Shown here: positions 29,509 to 40,502 of the stretch, piece after piece
Numbering within the stretch: position 1 is the first letter of the stretch
How the letters are laid out: each line of letters begins with the position of its first letter
Assembly (NCBI RefSeq): GCF_029714425.1
Contig: NZ_CP121668.1
Location: 186,001-250,000 of the forward strand
Origin: Bradyrhizobium sp. CB2312
GTDB lineage: Bacteria > Pseudomonadota > Alphaproteobacteria > Rhizobiales > Xanthobacteraceae
DNA: 64,000 nt
Reading direction: 5' to 3'
The notes under the pieces: generated by a model
Seen by the model: the letters and a program-made list of their open reading frames with translations, nothing else
What the model was told of the DNA's origin: nothing
The model's database searches: none
Made by a program: the position numbers and the translations under genes

Positions 29509-29524
29509 TGTTTGACGTGAAACA
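29509..29524. promoter_or_regulatory. parS-like site 1 (one mismatch)
   Basis: TGTTTGACGTGAAACA differs by one base from the symmetric parS consensus TGTTTCACGTGAAACA. It is the first of five related sites between mnmE and rsmG. Confidence 0.6.
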
Positions 29525-29664
29525 ATCTGGCGAGCTGGCTCGATCGGGTTTCGCGTGTCAGCGAGCGGCGGTCGCTACCGAGAGGGCAGCAGGTTCCAAC
29601 GCGCCGATCGACCTCGCTGCGGGAACAGTGCCCGCTGGAGGACAACGAAGCTCGCCGCGATCTC

Positions 29665-29751
29665 CGTCATTGCGAGGGGCTCTTGCGACGAAGCAATCCA
29701 AGCTGTTTCCGCGGAGGCAGCCTGGATTGCTTCGCTACGCTCGCAATGACG
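29665..29751. repeat. Palindromic repeat family B
   Basis: Ends CGTCATTGCGAG and CTCGCAATGACG with inner arms GAAGCAATCCA and TGGATTGCTTC. It lies between parS-like sites 1 and 2. Confidence 0.85.
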
Positions 29752-29831
29752 GCGTCGCGGTCGTCTCGCTCTCTTCGATGTATCCAGCGTCTGGGCGGGA
29801 CCGTCACTGTATCCCCGTCACCGATGCGTGT

Positions 29832-29847
29832 TGTTTCACGTGAAAGA
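29832..29847. promoter_or_regulatory. parS-like site 2
   Basis: TGTTTCACGTGAAAGA matches the parS consensus TGTTTCACGTGAAACA at 15 of 16 positions. It is expected to bind ParB. Confidence 0.75.
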
Positions 29848-29919
29848 GCAGCCCGTTCAATGTCGCACCTACTGTGCATGGGGTTGTTTTCAAGAAAATG
29901 CTCTAGCTCCAGCGCCGTC

Positions 29920-29935
29920 CGTTTCACGTGAAACA
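29920..29935. promoter_or_regulatory. parS site 3
   Basis: CGTTTCACGTGAAACA contains the perfect 14-bp palindrome GTTTCACGTGAAAC, the core ParB-binding site. It is 57 bases upstream of mnmG. Confidence 0.85.
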
Positions 29936-29992
29936 CCGACCCCGCCCAGTTTCTACTTCCGGCTTTCATACCTCTGAGCTAGAAGTTCGCCC

Positions 29993-31873
<1,881 letters not shown>

Positions 31874-31874
31874 G

Positions 31875-31890
31875 CGTTTCACGTGAAACA
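31875..31890. promoter_or_regulatory. parS site 4 at the mnmG-rsmG junction
   Basis: CGTTTCACGTGAAACA holds the perfect GTTTCACGTGAAAC palindrome. The GTG within it (31883) is the earliest possible start of rsmG, so the site overlaps a start codon. Confidence 0.85.
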
Positions 31891-32656
31891 GCGCGGACCG
31901 GGCGGAGACAGACCGCTATCGCGACGACCCGGAACAGGTGAGGGCGCCGCTCGCCGAGCTGAGCCGGCGCCGGCCAAACCGAAGGTCGACAAGGCCAGCG
32001 TCAACGATCGGTCGCTGGACGCCGCCATCGCCGCCGACAAGAACGCGGCGCTTAAGCTCGCTCCGGTTTCACGTGAAACCGAGGACCGACTCGATCGCTA
32101 CATCGCGCTGCTCCGCGAGTGGCAGGCCAAGACCAATCTGGTCGCGCCCTCGACCTTGCCGCACCTCTGGACGCGGCACATCGCCGACTCGCTTCAGCTC
32201 GTCGATCTCGCGCCATCGGCAAAACGCTGGGCCGACCTCGGCAGCGGCGGCGGCTTTCCCGGCGTTGTGCTCGCCTGCGCCATGGCCGATACGCCGGGCG
32301 CCAGCGTCCATCTCGTCGAGCGAATCGCCAAGAAGGCCGCCTTTTTGCGCGAAGCGCTTCGTGTCACCGCATCGCCGGGGCTCGTACATCTCGCTGAGAT
32401 CGGGGATAATGTGGATAGAATCACCGGCCCCGTCGATTGCGTCACCGCGCGTGCGCTGGCTCCGCTACATCAACTCATCGGCTTTGCGGAGCCGCTGATG
32501 CGCCAGGGCGCAAAGGCGTTGTTTCTCAAGGGTCAAGATGTAGAGGCTGAATTGACCGAAGCCGCTAAATATTGGAATATTCAGCCGCGACTCCACCAAA
32601 GCCGGACAGGGGACGGCTGGATCGTCGAGTTGACTTCAGTTGAACGGCGCGGGTGA
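31883..32656 (+). CDS. rsmG: 16S rRNA (guanine527-N7)-methyltransferase RsmG
   Basis: Up to 257 residues if the GTG at 31883 is used; about 40 residues longer at the N-terminus than typical RsmG, so the true start may be a non-ATG codon further in. It methylates G527 of 16S rRNA with S-adenosylmethionine. The SAM motif WADLGSGGGFPGVVLA and HLVERIAKKAAFLREA are clear. The VSRET segment (gtt tca cgt gaa acc) is encoded by a parS palindrome at 32066-32079. parA starts 29 bases downstream, giving the classic gidB-parA-parB order. Confidence 0.92.
   Translation: MKQRGPGGDRPLSRRPGTGEGAARRAEPAPAKPKVDKASVNDRSLDAAIAADKNAALKLAPVSRETEDRLDRYIALLREWQAKTNLVAPSTLPHLWTRHIADSLQLVDLAPSAKRWADLGSGGGFPGVVLACAMADTPGASVHLVERIAKKAAFLREALRVTASPGLVHLAEIGDNVDRITGPVDCVTARALAPLHQLIGFAEPLMRQGAKALFLKGQDVEAELTEAAKYWNIQPRLHQSRTGDGWIVELTSVERRG
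32066..32079. promoter_or_regulatory. parS site 5 inside rsmG
   Basis: The perfect 14-bp palindrome GTTTCACGTGAAAC lies in the rsmG coding sequence and encodes VSRET in frame. It is 620 bases from parA. Confidence 0.85.
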
Positions 32657-32685
32657 GACGTTCAGGGGTTGAGTGGGGAATTTCG

Positions 32686-33540
32686 ATGACCGTGATTGAC
32701 GAGCCGCAGCAAGAACAGACCGCAGAGGTCCCGCAAGGCCACCCGCGCATCCTGGCGCTGGCGAATCAGAAGGGTGGGGTGGGAAAAACAACCACAGCGA
32801 TCAATCTCGGCACGGCGCTCGCCGCGATTGGCGAGCGTGTCCTGATCGTCGATCTCGATCCGCAGGGCAACGCCTCGACCGGCCTCGGCATCGACCGCCG
32901 AAACCGTTCCTGCTCGACCTATGACGTTCTGATCGGCGAAGCGAGCTTGCGCGAAGCAGTGGTTTCGACCGCGGTGCCGCGGCTGCACATCGCGCCCTCT
33001 ACCATGGATCTCTCCGGCCTCGAGCTCGAGCTCGGCACCACGCCCGGCCGCGCCTTCAAGCTGCGAGATGCGATCGGCGCGCTCAACAACAACGTCTCGC
33101 CGGACGCCGACTACACCTATGTGCTGATCGACTGCCCGCCCTCGCTCAATCTGCTCACTGTGAACGCGATGGCGGCGTCGGACGCGATCCTGGTGCCGCT
33201 GCAATGCGAGTTCTTCGCGCTCGAAGGTCTGTCGCAATTGCTGCAGACGGTGGAGCAGGTGCGCTCGACGCTCAACCCGACCCTGTCGATCCACGGCATC
33301 GTGCTGACCATGTTCGACTCGCGCAACAACCTCTCGAACCAGGTCGTCGCCGACGTCCGCCAGTTCATGGGCGAGAAGGTCTACAAGACCATGATCCCGC
33401 GCAACGTGCGCATCTCCGAAGCGCCGTCCTACGGCAAGCCGGTGCTGGTCTACGATCTCAAATGCGTCGGCAGCGAAGCTTACTTGCGGCTCGCCACCGA
33501 GGTGATCCAGCGCGAGCGCGAGCTGCGCACGACGCATTGA
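32686..33540 (+). CDS. parA: Chromosome partitioning ATPase ParA
   Basis: 284 residues. ParA binds DNA nonspecifically with ATP and pulls ParB-parS complexes apart. The deviant Walker A KGGVGKTT is at residues 29-36, followed by VDLDPQGNASTGLG. The LIDCPPSLNLLTVNAM segment and the DNA-binding basic patch near FMGEKVYKTMIPRNVRISEAPSYGKPV are present. I chose the ATG at 32686 with GGGGAA upstream; the open frame from 32653 is longer without support. parB is 147 bases downstream, past a large palindrome. Confidence 0.97.
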   Translation: MTVIDEPQQEQTAEVPQGHPRILALANQKGGVGKTTTAINLGTALAAIGERVLIVDLDPQGNASTGLGIDRRNRSCSTYDVLIGEASLREAVVSTAVPRLHIAPSTMDLSGLELELGTTPGRAFKLRDAIGALNNNVSPDADYTYVLIDCPPSLNLLTVNAMAASDAILVPLQCEFFALEGLSQLLQTVEQVRSTLNPTLSIHGIVLTMFDSRNNLSNQVVADVRQFMGEKVYKTMIPRNVRISEAPSYGKPVLVYDLKCVGSEAYLRLATEVIQRERELRTTH

Positions 33541-33553
33541 AGCGACGTTGTTC

Positions 33554-33633
33554 GTAGGATGGGTAGAGCGTAGCGAAACCCATCACCCCAAACGCAAACG
33601 GCGATGGGTTTCGCTTCGCTCTACCCATCCTAC
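33554..33633. repeat. 80-bp inverted repeat between parA and parB (family F)
   Basis: Near-perfect palindrome: left arm starts GTAGGATGGGTAGAGCG and right arm ends CGCTCTACCCATCCTAC, with arms of about 31 bases and a loop of about 18. It could form a strong hairpin in the parA-parB transcript. Only this copy of the family is seen here. Confidence 0.85.
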
Positions 33634-33687
33634 AAGTTTCGAAATTCAGTTCTGGAGTGCTGCACCGTGAATCCAAGGGAGCTGGCG

Positions 33688-34575
33688 ATGGCCGACGAAG
33701 CGCGTTCGCGACTGGGCCGGGGTCTTGCGAGTCTGATCGGTGATGTCGGCGGCGAGGCTCAGCACGTCGATCGTCCGCGCGCGCAGCGCAAGGTACCGAT
33801 CGAGTTCATCAAGGCCAATCCGCGCAACCCGCGCCGCACCTTTTCAGACACCGAGCTGAAGGAGCTCTCCGAGTCCATCAAGCAGCACGGTGTGATCCAG
33901 CCGATCGTGGTGCGCCCGGTGAAGGGTGCGCAGGACCGCTTTGAGATCATCGCCGGCGAGCGGCGCTGGCGCGCGTCGCAGATGGCGGGCCTGCATGAAG
34001 TGCCGATCGTCCCGGTCGACATCAGCGACAGCGATGCGCTGGAATTCGCGATCGTCGAGAACGTACAGCGCGAAGACCTCAACCCGATGGAAGAGGCGCT
34101 CGGCTATCACGCGCTCGCCAACGAATTCAAACGCAGCCAGGACGACATCGCAAAGGTCGTCGGCAAGAGCCGCAGCCACATCGCCAACATGATGCGGCTG
34201 ACCAAGCTGCCGGCCGAGGTGCAGGCCCTGATCACCAGCGGCGATCTGACCGCCGGTCATGCCCGCGCGCTGATCGGCGTGCCCGATCCGCTCGCATCCG
34301 CCAAGCGCATCGTCGAGGAGGGTCTCAACGTCCGCCAGGCCGAGGCGCTCGCACATGAAGAGGGCGTGCCCGAGCGCAAGCCGCAGAAGGCGCGCTCGAC
34401 CGGTGGCAAGGAAAAGGACCCCGACACGATCGACTTGGAAAAGCGCGTCAGCGACGCGCTCGGCCTCAAGGTCACCGTCAATCACCGCGACCCCGGCGGC
34501 TCGGTCCAGATCAACTACCGCAACCTCGATCAGCTCGACGAGGTGATGAAGCGGCTGGCAAAGGGCGTGCTGTAA
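33688..34575 (+). CDS. parB: Chromosome partitioning protein ParB
   Basis: 295-residue CTP-dependent DNA clamp that loads at parS. The N-terminal basic segment MADEARSRLGRGLASLIGD may contact ParA. CTPase/ParB motifs are NPRNPRRTF, GVIQPIVVRP and the GERRWRASQMAG box. The HTH domain (SQDDIAKVVGKSRSHIANMMRLTKLP) recognises parS, and the C-terminal dimerisation domain follows TGGKEKDPDTIDLEKRV. The start at 33688 has AAGGGA upstream; upstream frame crosses the inverted repeat and was rejected. Confidence 0.97.
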   Translation: MADEARSRLGRGLASLIGDVGGEAQHVDRPRAQRKVPIEFIKANPRNPRRTFSDTELKELSESIKQHGVIQPIVVRPVKGAQDRFEIIAGERRWRASQMAGLHEVPIVPVDISDSDALEFAIVENVQREDLNPMEEALGYHALANEFKRSQDDIAKVVGKSRSHIANMMRLTKLPAEVQALITSGDLTAGHARALIGVPDPLASAKRIVEEGLNVRQAEALAHEEGVPERKPQKARSTGGKEKDPDTIDLEKRVSDALGLKVTVNHRDPGGSVQINYRNLDQLDEVMKRLAKGVL

Positions 34576-34580
34576 CTCTC

Positions 34581-34706
34581 TCGTCCCGGCGAAGGCCGGG
34601 ACCCATACCGCGTGATCCATCGATCGCGGAAAGTCACAGTACCGAACTACGTGTCTTCGCCAAACCTCTCCCTGTGGTTATGGGTCCCGGCCTTCGCCGG
34701 GACGAC
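34581..34706. repeat. Palindromic repeat family E downstream of parB
   Basis: GTCCCGGCGAAGGCCGGGAC near the left end and GTCCCGGCCTTCGCCGGGAC near the right end. The halves are mutually inverted, around about 75 bases that include CTGTGGTTATGGG. It may act as a bidirectional terminator between parB and holA. Confidence 0.85.
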
Positions 34707-34739
34707 GGCTGAGTGTGTGGCGCGCGCCTGCATCCGCAT

Positions 34740-34819
34740 CGTCATTGCGAGCGCAGCGAAGCAATCCAGAATCGTTCCGCGGAGGGACACTGGATTGCTT
34801 CGCTGCGCTCGCAATGACG
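34740..34819. repeat. Palindromic repeat family B
   Basis: Ends CGTCATTGCGAGCGCAGCG and CGCTGCGCTCGCAATGACG, inner arms GAAGCAATCCAG and TGGATTGCTTC. It lies directly beside the family E copy; together they fill the parB-holA gap. Confidence 0.85.
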
Positions 34820-34864
34820 GATGCAGAGAGTCGTGCTCGCAATGACGTGTAGAGAGAGCGGGAC

Positions 34865-35893
34865 CTATCCCCGCCGCTTCGCGTTCGCGGCGATCGCCAT
34901 CAGCGTGCGCTGGGCGATGGCGGCGGCGAGGGTCGATTGCTTGCGGGTGTCGAGCGCGGCAGACGCGAGCTGCTCGATGATGGCGGCGAGCCGCGCCACG
35001 CTGAAATTGCGCAGTGCCGTTTCGACCATGGGCTTTCGTGAAAAATGCAGCCGCGGAAAGCCGCCGCCGAGCACGGCGGAGGCAGGCTGGCCGTCGGCGA
35101 TCGCGAGCGCGGATTTGTGCAGCCACGCCGCCTGGCGCTGCGCGGCGGAGATGATCACGCCGGGATAAGTGCCGGCGATCATGGCTTTTGCGAATTCGGT
35201 CTCGACGATATCGGGCCGGCCGGCGAAGGCGCCGTCGACGATCGGATCGAGCTTCAGCTCGGAGGCGTCGGCGACCACGGACATCACGTCGTCCAGCGTG
35301 ATCTCGCCTTTGCCATGAGCATAGAGCGTCAGCTTGCGCAGCTCGTTGCGCGAGGCCTGGCGGTCGCCACCGAGGAAGGACATCAGCGCGGCGCGGGCGT
35401 CGTGCGCGATGCGCAAATTCGCAATGCGCAGCTCGTCTTCCACCAGTTTTGCGAGGTCGCGCTCGGTGTCGGGATAGCAGCCGATCGCCACCGCCGTCTT
35501 GGCCTTCTCGCAGACCTTGCGCAGCGGCGATTCCGGCCGCAGCTCGCCGGCCTCGATCACGATGCGGCAATCCTTCACGCTCATCTCCGCCAGCGTGTCG
35601 ACGCCGCTGGCAAAGCTGCGCGAGCCGGCGCGGATGCGGATGGCCCGGCGGCCGCCGAACAGCGGCACGGTCATGGCTTCATCGACCAGGCGTGACGGCT
35701 CGGCCGAGAGCTCGTCGCCGTCGAGCTTGACCAGCGAGAAGGGGTCGTTGGGATCATCGACCGCGGAGGCGATCAGCGCATCGGCACGCTCGCGCACGAG
35801 GCCGGCGTCAGGTCCATAGAGCAGGATGATCGGACGGCCCGCGTCAGGACGGGCGAGGAAGGCGTCTATCTCTTTTCCGCGCAGCGCGACCAT
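34865..35893 (-). CDS. holA: DNA polymerase III delta subunit (clamp-loader)
   Basis: 342 residues. Delta opens the sliding clamp DnaN in the clamp-loader complex. Family features are the PIILLYGPDAGLVRERADAL segment and the LDALSVKDCRIVIEAGEL region of the degenerate AAA+ fold (no functional Walker A expected in delta), plus the C-terminal helical collar HKSALAIADGQPASAVL. It is transcribed toward parB and follows lptE and leuS on the minus strand, the common leuS-lptE-holA order. Confidence 0.93.
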   Translation of the reverse strand: MVALRGKEIDAFLARPDAGRPIILLYGPDAGLVRERADALIASAVDDPNDPFSLVKLDGDELSAEPSRLVDEAMTVPLFGGRRAIRIRAGSRSFASGVDTLAEMSVKDCRIVIEAGELRPESPLRKVCEKAKTAVAIGCYPDTERDLAKLVEDELRIANLRIAHDARAALMSFLGGDRQASRNELRKLTLYAHGKGEITLDDVMSVVADASELKLDPIVDGAFAGRPDIVETEFAKAMIAGTYPGVIISAAQRQAAWLHKSALAIADGQPASAVLGGGFPRLHFSRKPMVETALRNFSVARLAAIIEQLASAALDTRKQSTLAAAIAQRTLMAIAANAKRRG

Positions 35894-35906
35894 GTTGCCT
35901 CAACGG

Positions 35907-35997
35907 CGTCATTCCGGGGCGCGCGACGCGCGAGCCCGGAATCCAGAGGTTGGGGATCGAGATTCCGGGTTCACGCGTCGCGTGCCCCGGAATGACG
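35907..35997. repeat. Palindromic repeat family C between lptE and holA
   Basis: Ends CGTCATTCCGGGGCGCG and CGTGCCCCGGAATGACG with CCCGGAATC and GATTCCGGG inside. Copies are at 45940 and 60000. Confidence 0.85.
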
Positions 35998-36005
35998 GAA
36001 GGGCT

Positions 36006-36557
36006 TTACGTGCCCGCGGTGAAGAACGCGGCAAGCCGGGTCGTGATGTTCTCGGCGATCTCGTTGGCGGCGCGATCCTCGGCGTCGCGCACGGCGCGGT
36101 TGCGGGCGAAGCGCTGATAGGAGCCGGGCATGTCGTAGGACACGCGCGAGAACGTGGTGCCGGTCATCACCGACTTGCCGGTCGCGACCTCGATCAGATT
36201 GTACTGGGCATCGATGCCGTAGTTTTCGCTGGTCGGCAGGGCCGTATTGGGATCGACCAGCAGCGACGACTTGCTGGACGTGAAGCGGATGTCGAGGCGG
36301 TGGGTCGGCGGCATGCCCGTGGCGGTGCCGTAGAGCTTGAAGGCCAGGGCATTGCGGACCTCGACGCCGACGCGGGCCTCGCGGGAGGCGTTGGGCTTGT
36401 TGATTGGCGGAAGCTCGACCCCCATCAGCTTTTCGCGCAGGCCGGGGGTGCCGTCGTTCCGCTCGGCATACATCGGCTGGAAGCAGCCGGCCGTCAGTGC
36501 CGCCAGAGCGACGACCGCCAGCAAGCGGGCTGCGATACGGATCCTAGCCGACAACAT
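36006..36557 (-). CDS. lptE: LPS-assembly lipoprotein LptE
   Basis: 183 residues. LptE plugs the LptD outer-membrane translocon that inserts lipopolysaccharide. The N-terminal signal [25 protein letters not shown] ends in the lipobox LTAGC at about residues 21-25 (this lipoprotein signal is given in parts here). [10 protein letters not shown] starts the mature protein. The rest is the beta-rich fold characteristic of LptE. The start overlaps the leuS end by 14 bases, so the two are coupled in a leuS-lptE-holA unit. Confidence 0.9.
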   Translation of the reverse strand: MLSARIRIAARLLAVVALAALTAGCFQPMYAERNDGTPGLREKLMGVELPPINKPNASREARVGVEVRNALAFKLYGTATGMPPTHRLDIRFTSSKSSLLVDPNTALPTSENYGIDAQYNLIEVATGKSVMTGTTFSRVSYDMPGSYQRFARNRAVRDAEDRAANEIAENITTRLAAFFTAGT

Positions 36558-39168
36558 TCACGATCCTCTTGGGGACGATGATCACTTTGCGGACAGGCTT
36601 GCCGTCCAGGGCCAGCTTTACCGCATCGAGGGCCAGAACGGCAGCCTCGATTTCCGGATTCTGGGCCGCTGTTGCAACTGTGACCTCACCCCGCTTCTTG
36701 CCGTTGACCTGGACCACCAGGGTCACGCTGTCTTCAACCAGCAAATCGCGTTCGATTTGCGGCCAATTGGCCTCCGAAACCAGCCTGGAATGCCCCAGAA
36801 CCTGCCAGCACTCCTCGGCGAGGTGCGGCATCATCGGGGAGAACAGCTGGACCAGGATCTGGCTCGCCTCCCGGATCGCCCAAGCCAAATCGGGGGCCGG
36901 CTGGCCGGGACGCTGGAGCACCTCCGAAAAAGCATTGGCGAATTCGCGGATATGGGCGAGGCAGACATTGAAGTGCAGCCGCTCGATGCCGGTGGTGACC
37001 TTGTCCAGCGCACCATGGGCGGCCTTGCGCAAGGCGGTCGCATCCGCCCCGAAGCTGGCCGGGCGGTCCGCCGGCGCGGCCTTGCCGAGATCCACGGAGT
37101 CGTTCACCAGCCGCCACAGCCGCTGCACGAAGCGCGAGGCGCCCTGGACGCGCTCGTCGCTCCAGATCACGTCGCGGTCGGGCGGAGAGTCCGACAGCAT
37201 GAACCAGCGGGCGACGTCGGCGCCATAGGTCTCGATGATGTCGTCGGGATCGACCGTGTTCTTCTTCGACTTCGACATCTTCTCGATCGGACCGATCGTG
37301 ACGTCTTCGCCTGAAGCCAGCAGCGTGGCGCGGCGGCCATTGCCGCCGACCTCGATCTTCACTTCGGCCGGCTGCACATAGGTGCCGTCGGCCGTCTGGT
37401 AGGTCTCGTGCACCACCATGCCTTGCGTGAACATGCCGGCGAACGGCTCGTCCAGCGCGATGTGTCCGGTCGCCTTCATCGCGCGGGTGAAGAAGCGGCT
37501 GTAGAGCAGATGCAGGATCGCGTGCTCGACGCCGCCGATATACTGGTCGACCGGCAGCATCCGGTTGGCGACCGCAGGCGTCGTCGGCGCGTTCTCGTTC
37601 CAGGGATCGGTGAAGCGCGCAAAGTACCAGGACGAATCCACGAAGGTGTCCATGGTGTCGGTTTCGCGCTGGGCCTTGCCACCACATTTGGGGCAGGTGA
37701 CGTGCTTCCAGGTCGGGTGATGGTCGAGCGCATTGCCCGGCTTGTCGAAGCTCACATCCTCCGGCAGCACCACCGGCAGGTCTGCATCCGGCACTGGGAC
37801 CACGTCGCACTTCGGACAGTGGATGACGGGAATCGGGCAGCCCCAATAGCGCTGGCGCGAAATGCCCCAGTCGCGCAGGCGGAAATTGACCTGGCGCTCG
37901 CCGACCGGCGCGTTGCCGCGCAACTCGGTCTCGAGACGCTTGGCGACCTCTTCCTTGGCCTGATCGATCGTCATGCCGTCGAGGAAGCGCGAATTGATCA
38001 TGCGGCCGTCACCGTCATAGGCGGTGTCCGTGATGACGAACGTCGTGGGGTCCTGGCCTTCGGGGCAAACGACGGGCGTGTTGCCGAGATTGTATTTGTT
38101 GACGAAGTCGAGGTCGCGCTGGTCGTGCGCGGGGCAACCGAAGATCGCGCCGGTGCCGTATTCCATCAGCACGAAGTTCGCGACATACACTGGCAGCTTC
38201 CAGGAGGGATCGAACGGGTGCACCGCGCGGATGCCGGTGTCAAAACCCTGCTTCTCCGCGGTGTCGATGATCTCCTGCGCGGTGCCGATCTTCTTGATGT
38301 CGGAGATGAATTCCGCAAGCTTCGGGTTCTTCGCGGCAGCCGCCTGCGCCAGCGGATGATCCGCCGAGATCGCCATGAATTTCGCGCCGAACAGCGTGTC
38401 GGGGCGCGTCGTGAAGATCTTCAGCTCGCTCTCGCCGGCAGGTGTCGTCGCCTGATCGAGCGCGAAGCGGATCAAGAGGCCCTCGGAGCGGCCGATCCAG
38501 TTGCGCTGCATCAGCCGCACCTTGTCGGGCCAGCGGTCGAGTCCATCGAGCGCCGACAGCAGCTCCTGCGAGTACTTCGTGATCTTGAAGACCCACTGGC
38601 TCATCTCGCGCTGCTCGACGATCGCGCCCGAGCGCCAGCCGCGGCCGTCGATGACCTGCTCATTGGCGAGCACGGTCATGTCGACCGGATCCCAGTTGAG
38701 CTTGCGCTTCTCACGCTCGGCGAGGCCCGCGGCGAGCATGTCCAAGAACATCTTCTGCTGATGCTTGTAGTAGCTGGGGTCGCAGGTCGCGAATTCGCGT
38801 GACCAGTCCAGCGACAGCCCGATCGAGCGGAGCTGCTTCTTCATCGCGGCGATGTTGTCGTAGGTCCAGGCTTTCGGCGCGACCTTGCGCTCGATGGCGG
38901 CATTCTCGGCCGGCAGGCCGAACGCATCCCAGCCCATCGGGTGCAGCACGTTGTAGCCCTTCGCGCGCATGAAGCGGGCCAGCACGTCGCCGAGCGTGTA
39001 GTTGCGGACATGGCCGATATGGATGCGCCCGGACGGGTAGGGGAACATCTCGAGGACGTAGTATTTCGGCCGCGAATCATCGTTCTTCGAGACGAAGATC
39101 GCCTGTTCGTCCCATTGGCGTTGCCAGCGCGGTTCGGCGTCGCGGGCGTTATAGCGTTCGGAGGTCAT
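36544..39168 (-). CDS. leuS: Leucyl-tRNA synthetase
   Basis: 874-residue class Ia synthetase that charges tRNA-Leu. HIGH is at residues 50-53 ([16 protein letters not shown]), and KMSKS at about 629-633 ([14 protein letters not shown]). The editing domain CP1 (about 225-420) contains [18 protein letters not shown]. The zinc-like segment [12 protein letters not shown] and [23 protein letters not shown] is read here in parts. Normal length and domain order. It starts about 190 bases from the divergent diguanylate cyclase. Confidence 0.98.
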   Translation of the reverse strand: MTSERYNARDAEPRWQRQWDEQAIFVSKNDDSRPKYYVLEMFPYPSGRIHIGHVRNYTLGDVLARFMRAKGYNVLHPMGWDAFGLPAENAAIERKVAPKAWTYDNIAAMKKQLRSIGLSLDWSREFATCDPSYYKHQQKMFLDMLAAGLAEREKRKLNWDPVDMTVLANEQVIDGRGWRSGAIVEQREMSQWVFKITKYSQELLSALDGLDRWPDKVRLMQRNWIGRSEGLLIRFALDQATTPAGESELKIFTTRPDTLFGAKFMAISADHPLAQAAAAKNPKLAEFISDIKKIGTAQEIIDTAEKQGFDTGIRAVHPFDPSWKLPVYVANFVLMEYGTGAIFGCPAHDQRDLDFVNKYNLGNTPVVCPEGQDPTTFVITDTAYDGDGRMINSRFLDGMTIDQAKEEVAKRLETELRGNAPVGERQVNFRLRDWGISRQRYWGCPIPVIHCPKCDVVPVPDADLPVVLPEDVSFDKPGNALDHHPTWKHVTCPKCGGKAQRETDTMDTFVDSSWYFARFTDPWNENAPTTPAVANRMLPVDQYIGGVEHAILHLLYSRFFTRAMKATGHIALDEPFAGMFTQGMVVHETYQTADGTYVQPAEVKIEVGGNGRRATLLASGEDVTIGPIEKMSKSKKNTVDPDDIIETYGADVARWFMLSDSPPDRDVIWSDERVQGASRFVQRLWRLVNDSVDLGKAAPADRPASFGADATALRKAAHGALDKVTTGIERLHFNVCLAHIREFANAFSEVLQRPGQPAPDLAWAIREASQILVQLFSPMMPHLAEECWQVLGHSRLVSEANWPQIERDLLVEDSVTLVVQVNGKKRGEVTVATAAQNPEIEAAVLALDAVKLALDGKPVRKVIIVPKRIVNVVG

Positions 39169-39359
39169 GGAATCGTTGGTTTTCTTGGATTCGGCCGTCT
39201 AAAGACGGCGGACTAGGCCATAGAAGTCCTCGGGGGGTCAATGGGTTGCCGCGATTGGGAACTTTGGCCCACCGCCTCCGCATAAGTACTGAGCCCCTTG
39301 TTGGGGGCTGATTAAGGGCTCGGTGCGAGGTTGCGGCCTGCTAAGACCCCGATGCCGCG

Positions 39360-40406
39360 ATGGATTCCAGCTTCGACGATCCCGATTACGACTATGCCGC
39401 GTCCATCGCCGGACGGGCGATACAGGCCATGGCCGAACAGCGGATTCCGCCGACGCCGATCAATTTCGCGGTCTGGTTCCAATATTTCGCGGGCAGCCAT
39501 GACGATCTGCGCAACGCCATCGATCTCCTGATCGACCACAATCGGCCCTTCGATAACAGGACCAGTCTGGATCTGTTCGAGACCTATGTCGCGCCTCAGG
39601 TGAATACCGTGGTTACCGCCACGTCGGAGCGGCTACATACCCTGATGGGTACGGCGAGGGAGTTTCTGACGACCGCAATCGCCGACAATCATTCCCAGAT
39701 GCAGGCGATCAGCGAGGTGGCCGACCAGGGCAAGGCCGGCGTCGATCCGAAGGTGCTGGTCGCCCAGCTCATGAACGAGCTGGCGCGGGCCGCGACCAGG
39801 GCGACGCGGCTCGAGGCCGGTTTTGCCGAAAAGACCCGCGAGCTCGACGTGATCCGCGATTCGCTGTCGAGGTCGGAGGAGCGCGCCCGCACCGACACGC
39901 TGACCGGCCTGGCAAATCGCCGCGCGCTCGACGAATTCCTGCGCAAGGCGCAGGCGACGGCGGATTGGGGCGAGCCGCTCAGCGTGCTCCTGCTCGACAT
40001 CGACCACTTCAAGACCTTCAACGACAATTTCGGTCATGGCGTCGGCGACCAGGTATTGCGGCTGATGGCAAAGGTGTTGCGCGAAAAGGTCCGTCCGCAG
40101 GATCTGCCGGCGCGCTATGGCGGCGAGGAGCTGATCGCGGTGCTGCCGGACGCCGACCTTGCCACCTGTACCGAGATTGCCGAGCGCATCAGGCGCGCGA
40201 TCGCCGAATGCACGATCACGCGCCGCTCGACCGGCGAGACTCTGCCCGGCATCAGCGTGTCGATCGGCGTTGCGCAGTACCGGGCCGGGGAAGCGATCAC
40301 TGATCTGATCGAGCGCTGCGACCGCGCGCTCTATCTCGCCAAGGGCGGCGGCCGCAATCGCGTGGTGACCGAGATCGAGCTCGATCGCGCCGGCGCTGCG
40401 GGCTAA
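39360..40406 (+). CDS. GGDEF diguanylate cyclase
   Basis: 348 residues. An N-terminal helical domain (about 1-170), with no membrane segment, precedes a coiled coil and the GGDEF domain at about 175-340. The active-site loop is YGGEELIAVLPD (GGEEL for GGDEF) and the upstream DTLTGLANRRALDEFL is standard. An inhibitory I-site RxxD (RPQD) lies five residues before GGEEL, so feedback inhibition by c-di-GMP is expected. The soluble architecture resembles polar diguanylate cyclases of alphaproteobacteria such as those acting with PleD. The palindrome at 40407 follows the stop. Confidence 0.88.
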   Translation: MDSSFDDPDYDYAASIAGRAIQAMAEQRIPPTPINFAVWFQYFAGSHDDLRNAIDLLIDHNRPFDNRTSLDLFETYVAPQVNTVVTATSERLHTLMGTAREFLTTAIADNHSQMQAISEVADQGKAGVDPKVLVAQLMNELARAATRATRLEAGFAEKTRELDVIRDSLSRSEERARTDTLTGLANRRALDEFLRKAQATADWGEPLSVLLLDIDHFKTFNDNFGHGVGDQVLRLMAKVLREKVRPQDLPARYGGEELIAVLPDADLATCTEIAERIRRAIAECTITRRSTGETLPGISVSIGVAQYRAGEAITDLIERCDRALYLAKGGGRNRVVTEIELDRAGAAG

Positions 40407-40451
40407 GCATGATCCGGAAAAGTGCGGAGCGGTTTTCCGGAAAGATCATGC
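40407..40451. repeat. GCATGATC palindrome (family A)
   Basis: GCATGATCCGGAAAAGTG on the left and GGTTTTCCGGAAAGATCATGC on the right (given in parts) match the copy at 10257 closely. It lies between two convergent diguanylate cyclases. Confidence 0.85.
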
Positions 40452-40502
40452 GTAAACAACAACCTGAAGCGCGATGACGATTCATCCAAATCTCATCGCG
40501 CT

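Larger units (their letters stand above)
29466..29992. other. mnmE-mnmG intergenic region with parS sites
   Basis: 527 bases with no gene. In order it holds the post-mnmE hairpin, parS-like site 1 (29509), a family B palindrome (29665-29751), parS-like site 2 (29832), parS-like site 3 (29920), and a leader before mnmG. Short frames here are non-coding by codon pattern. Confidence 0.7.
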
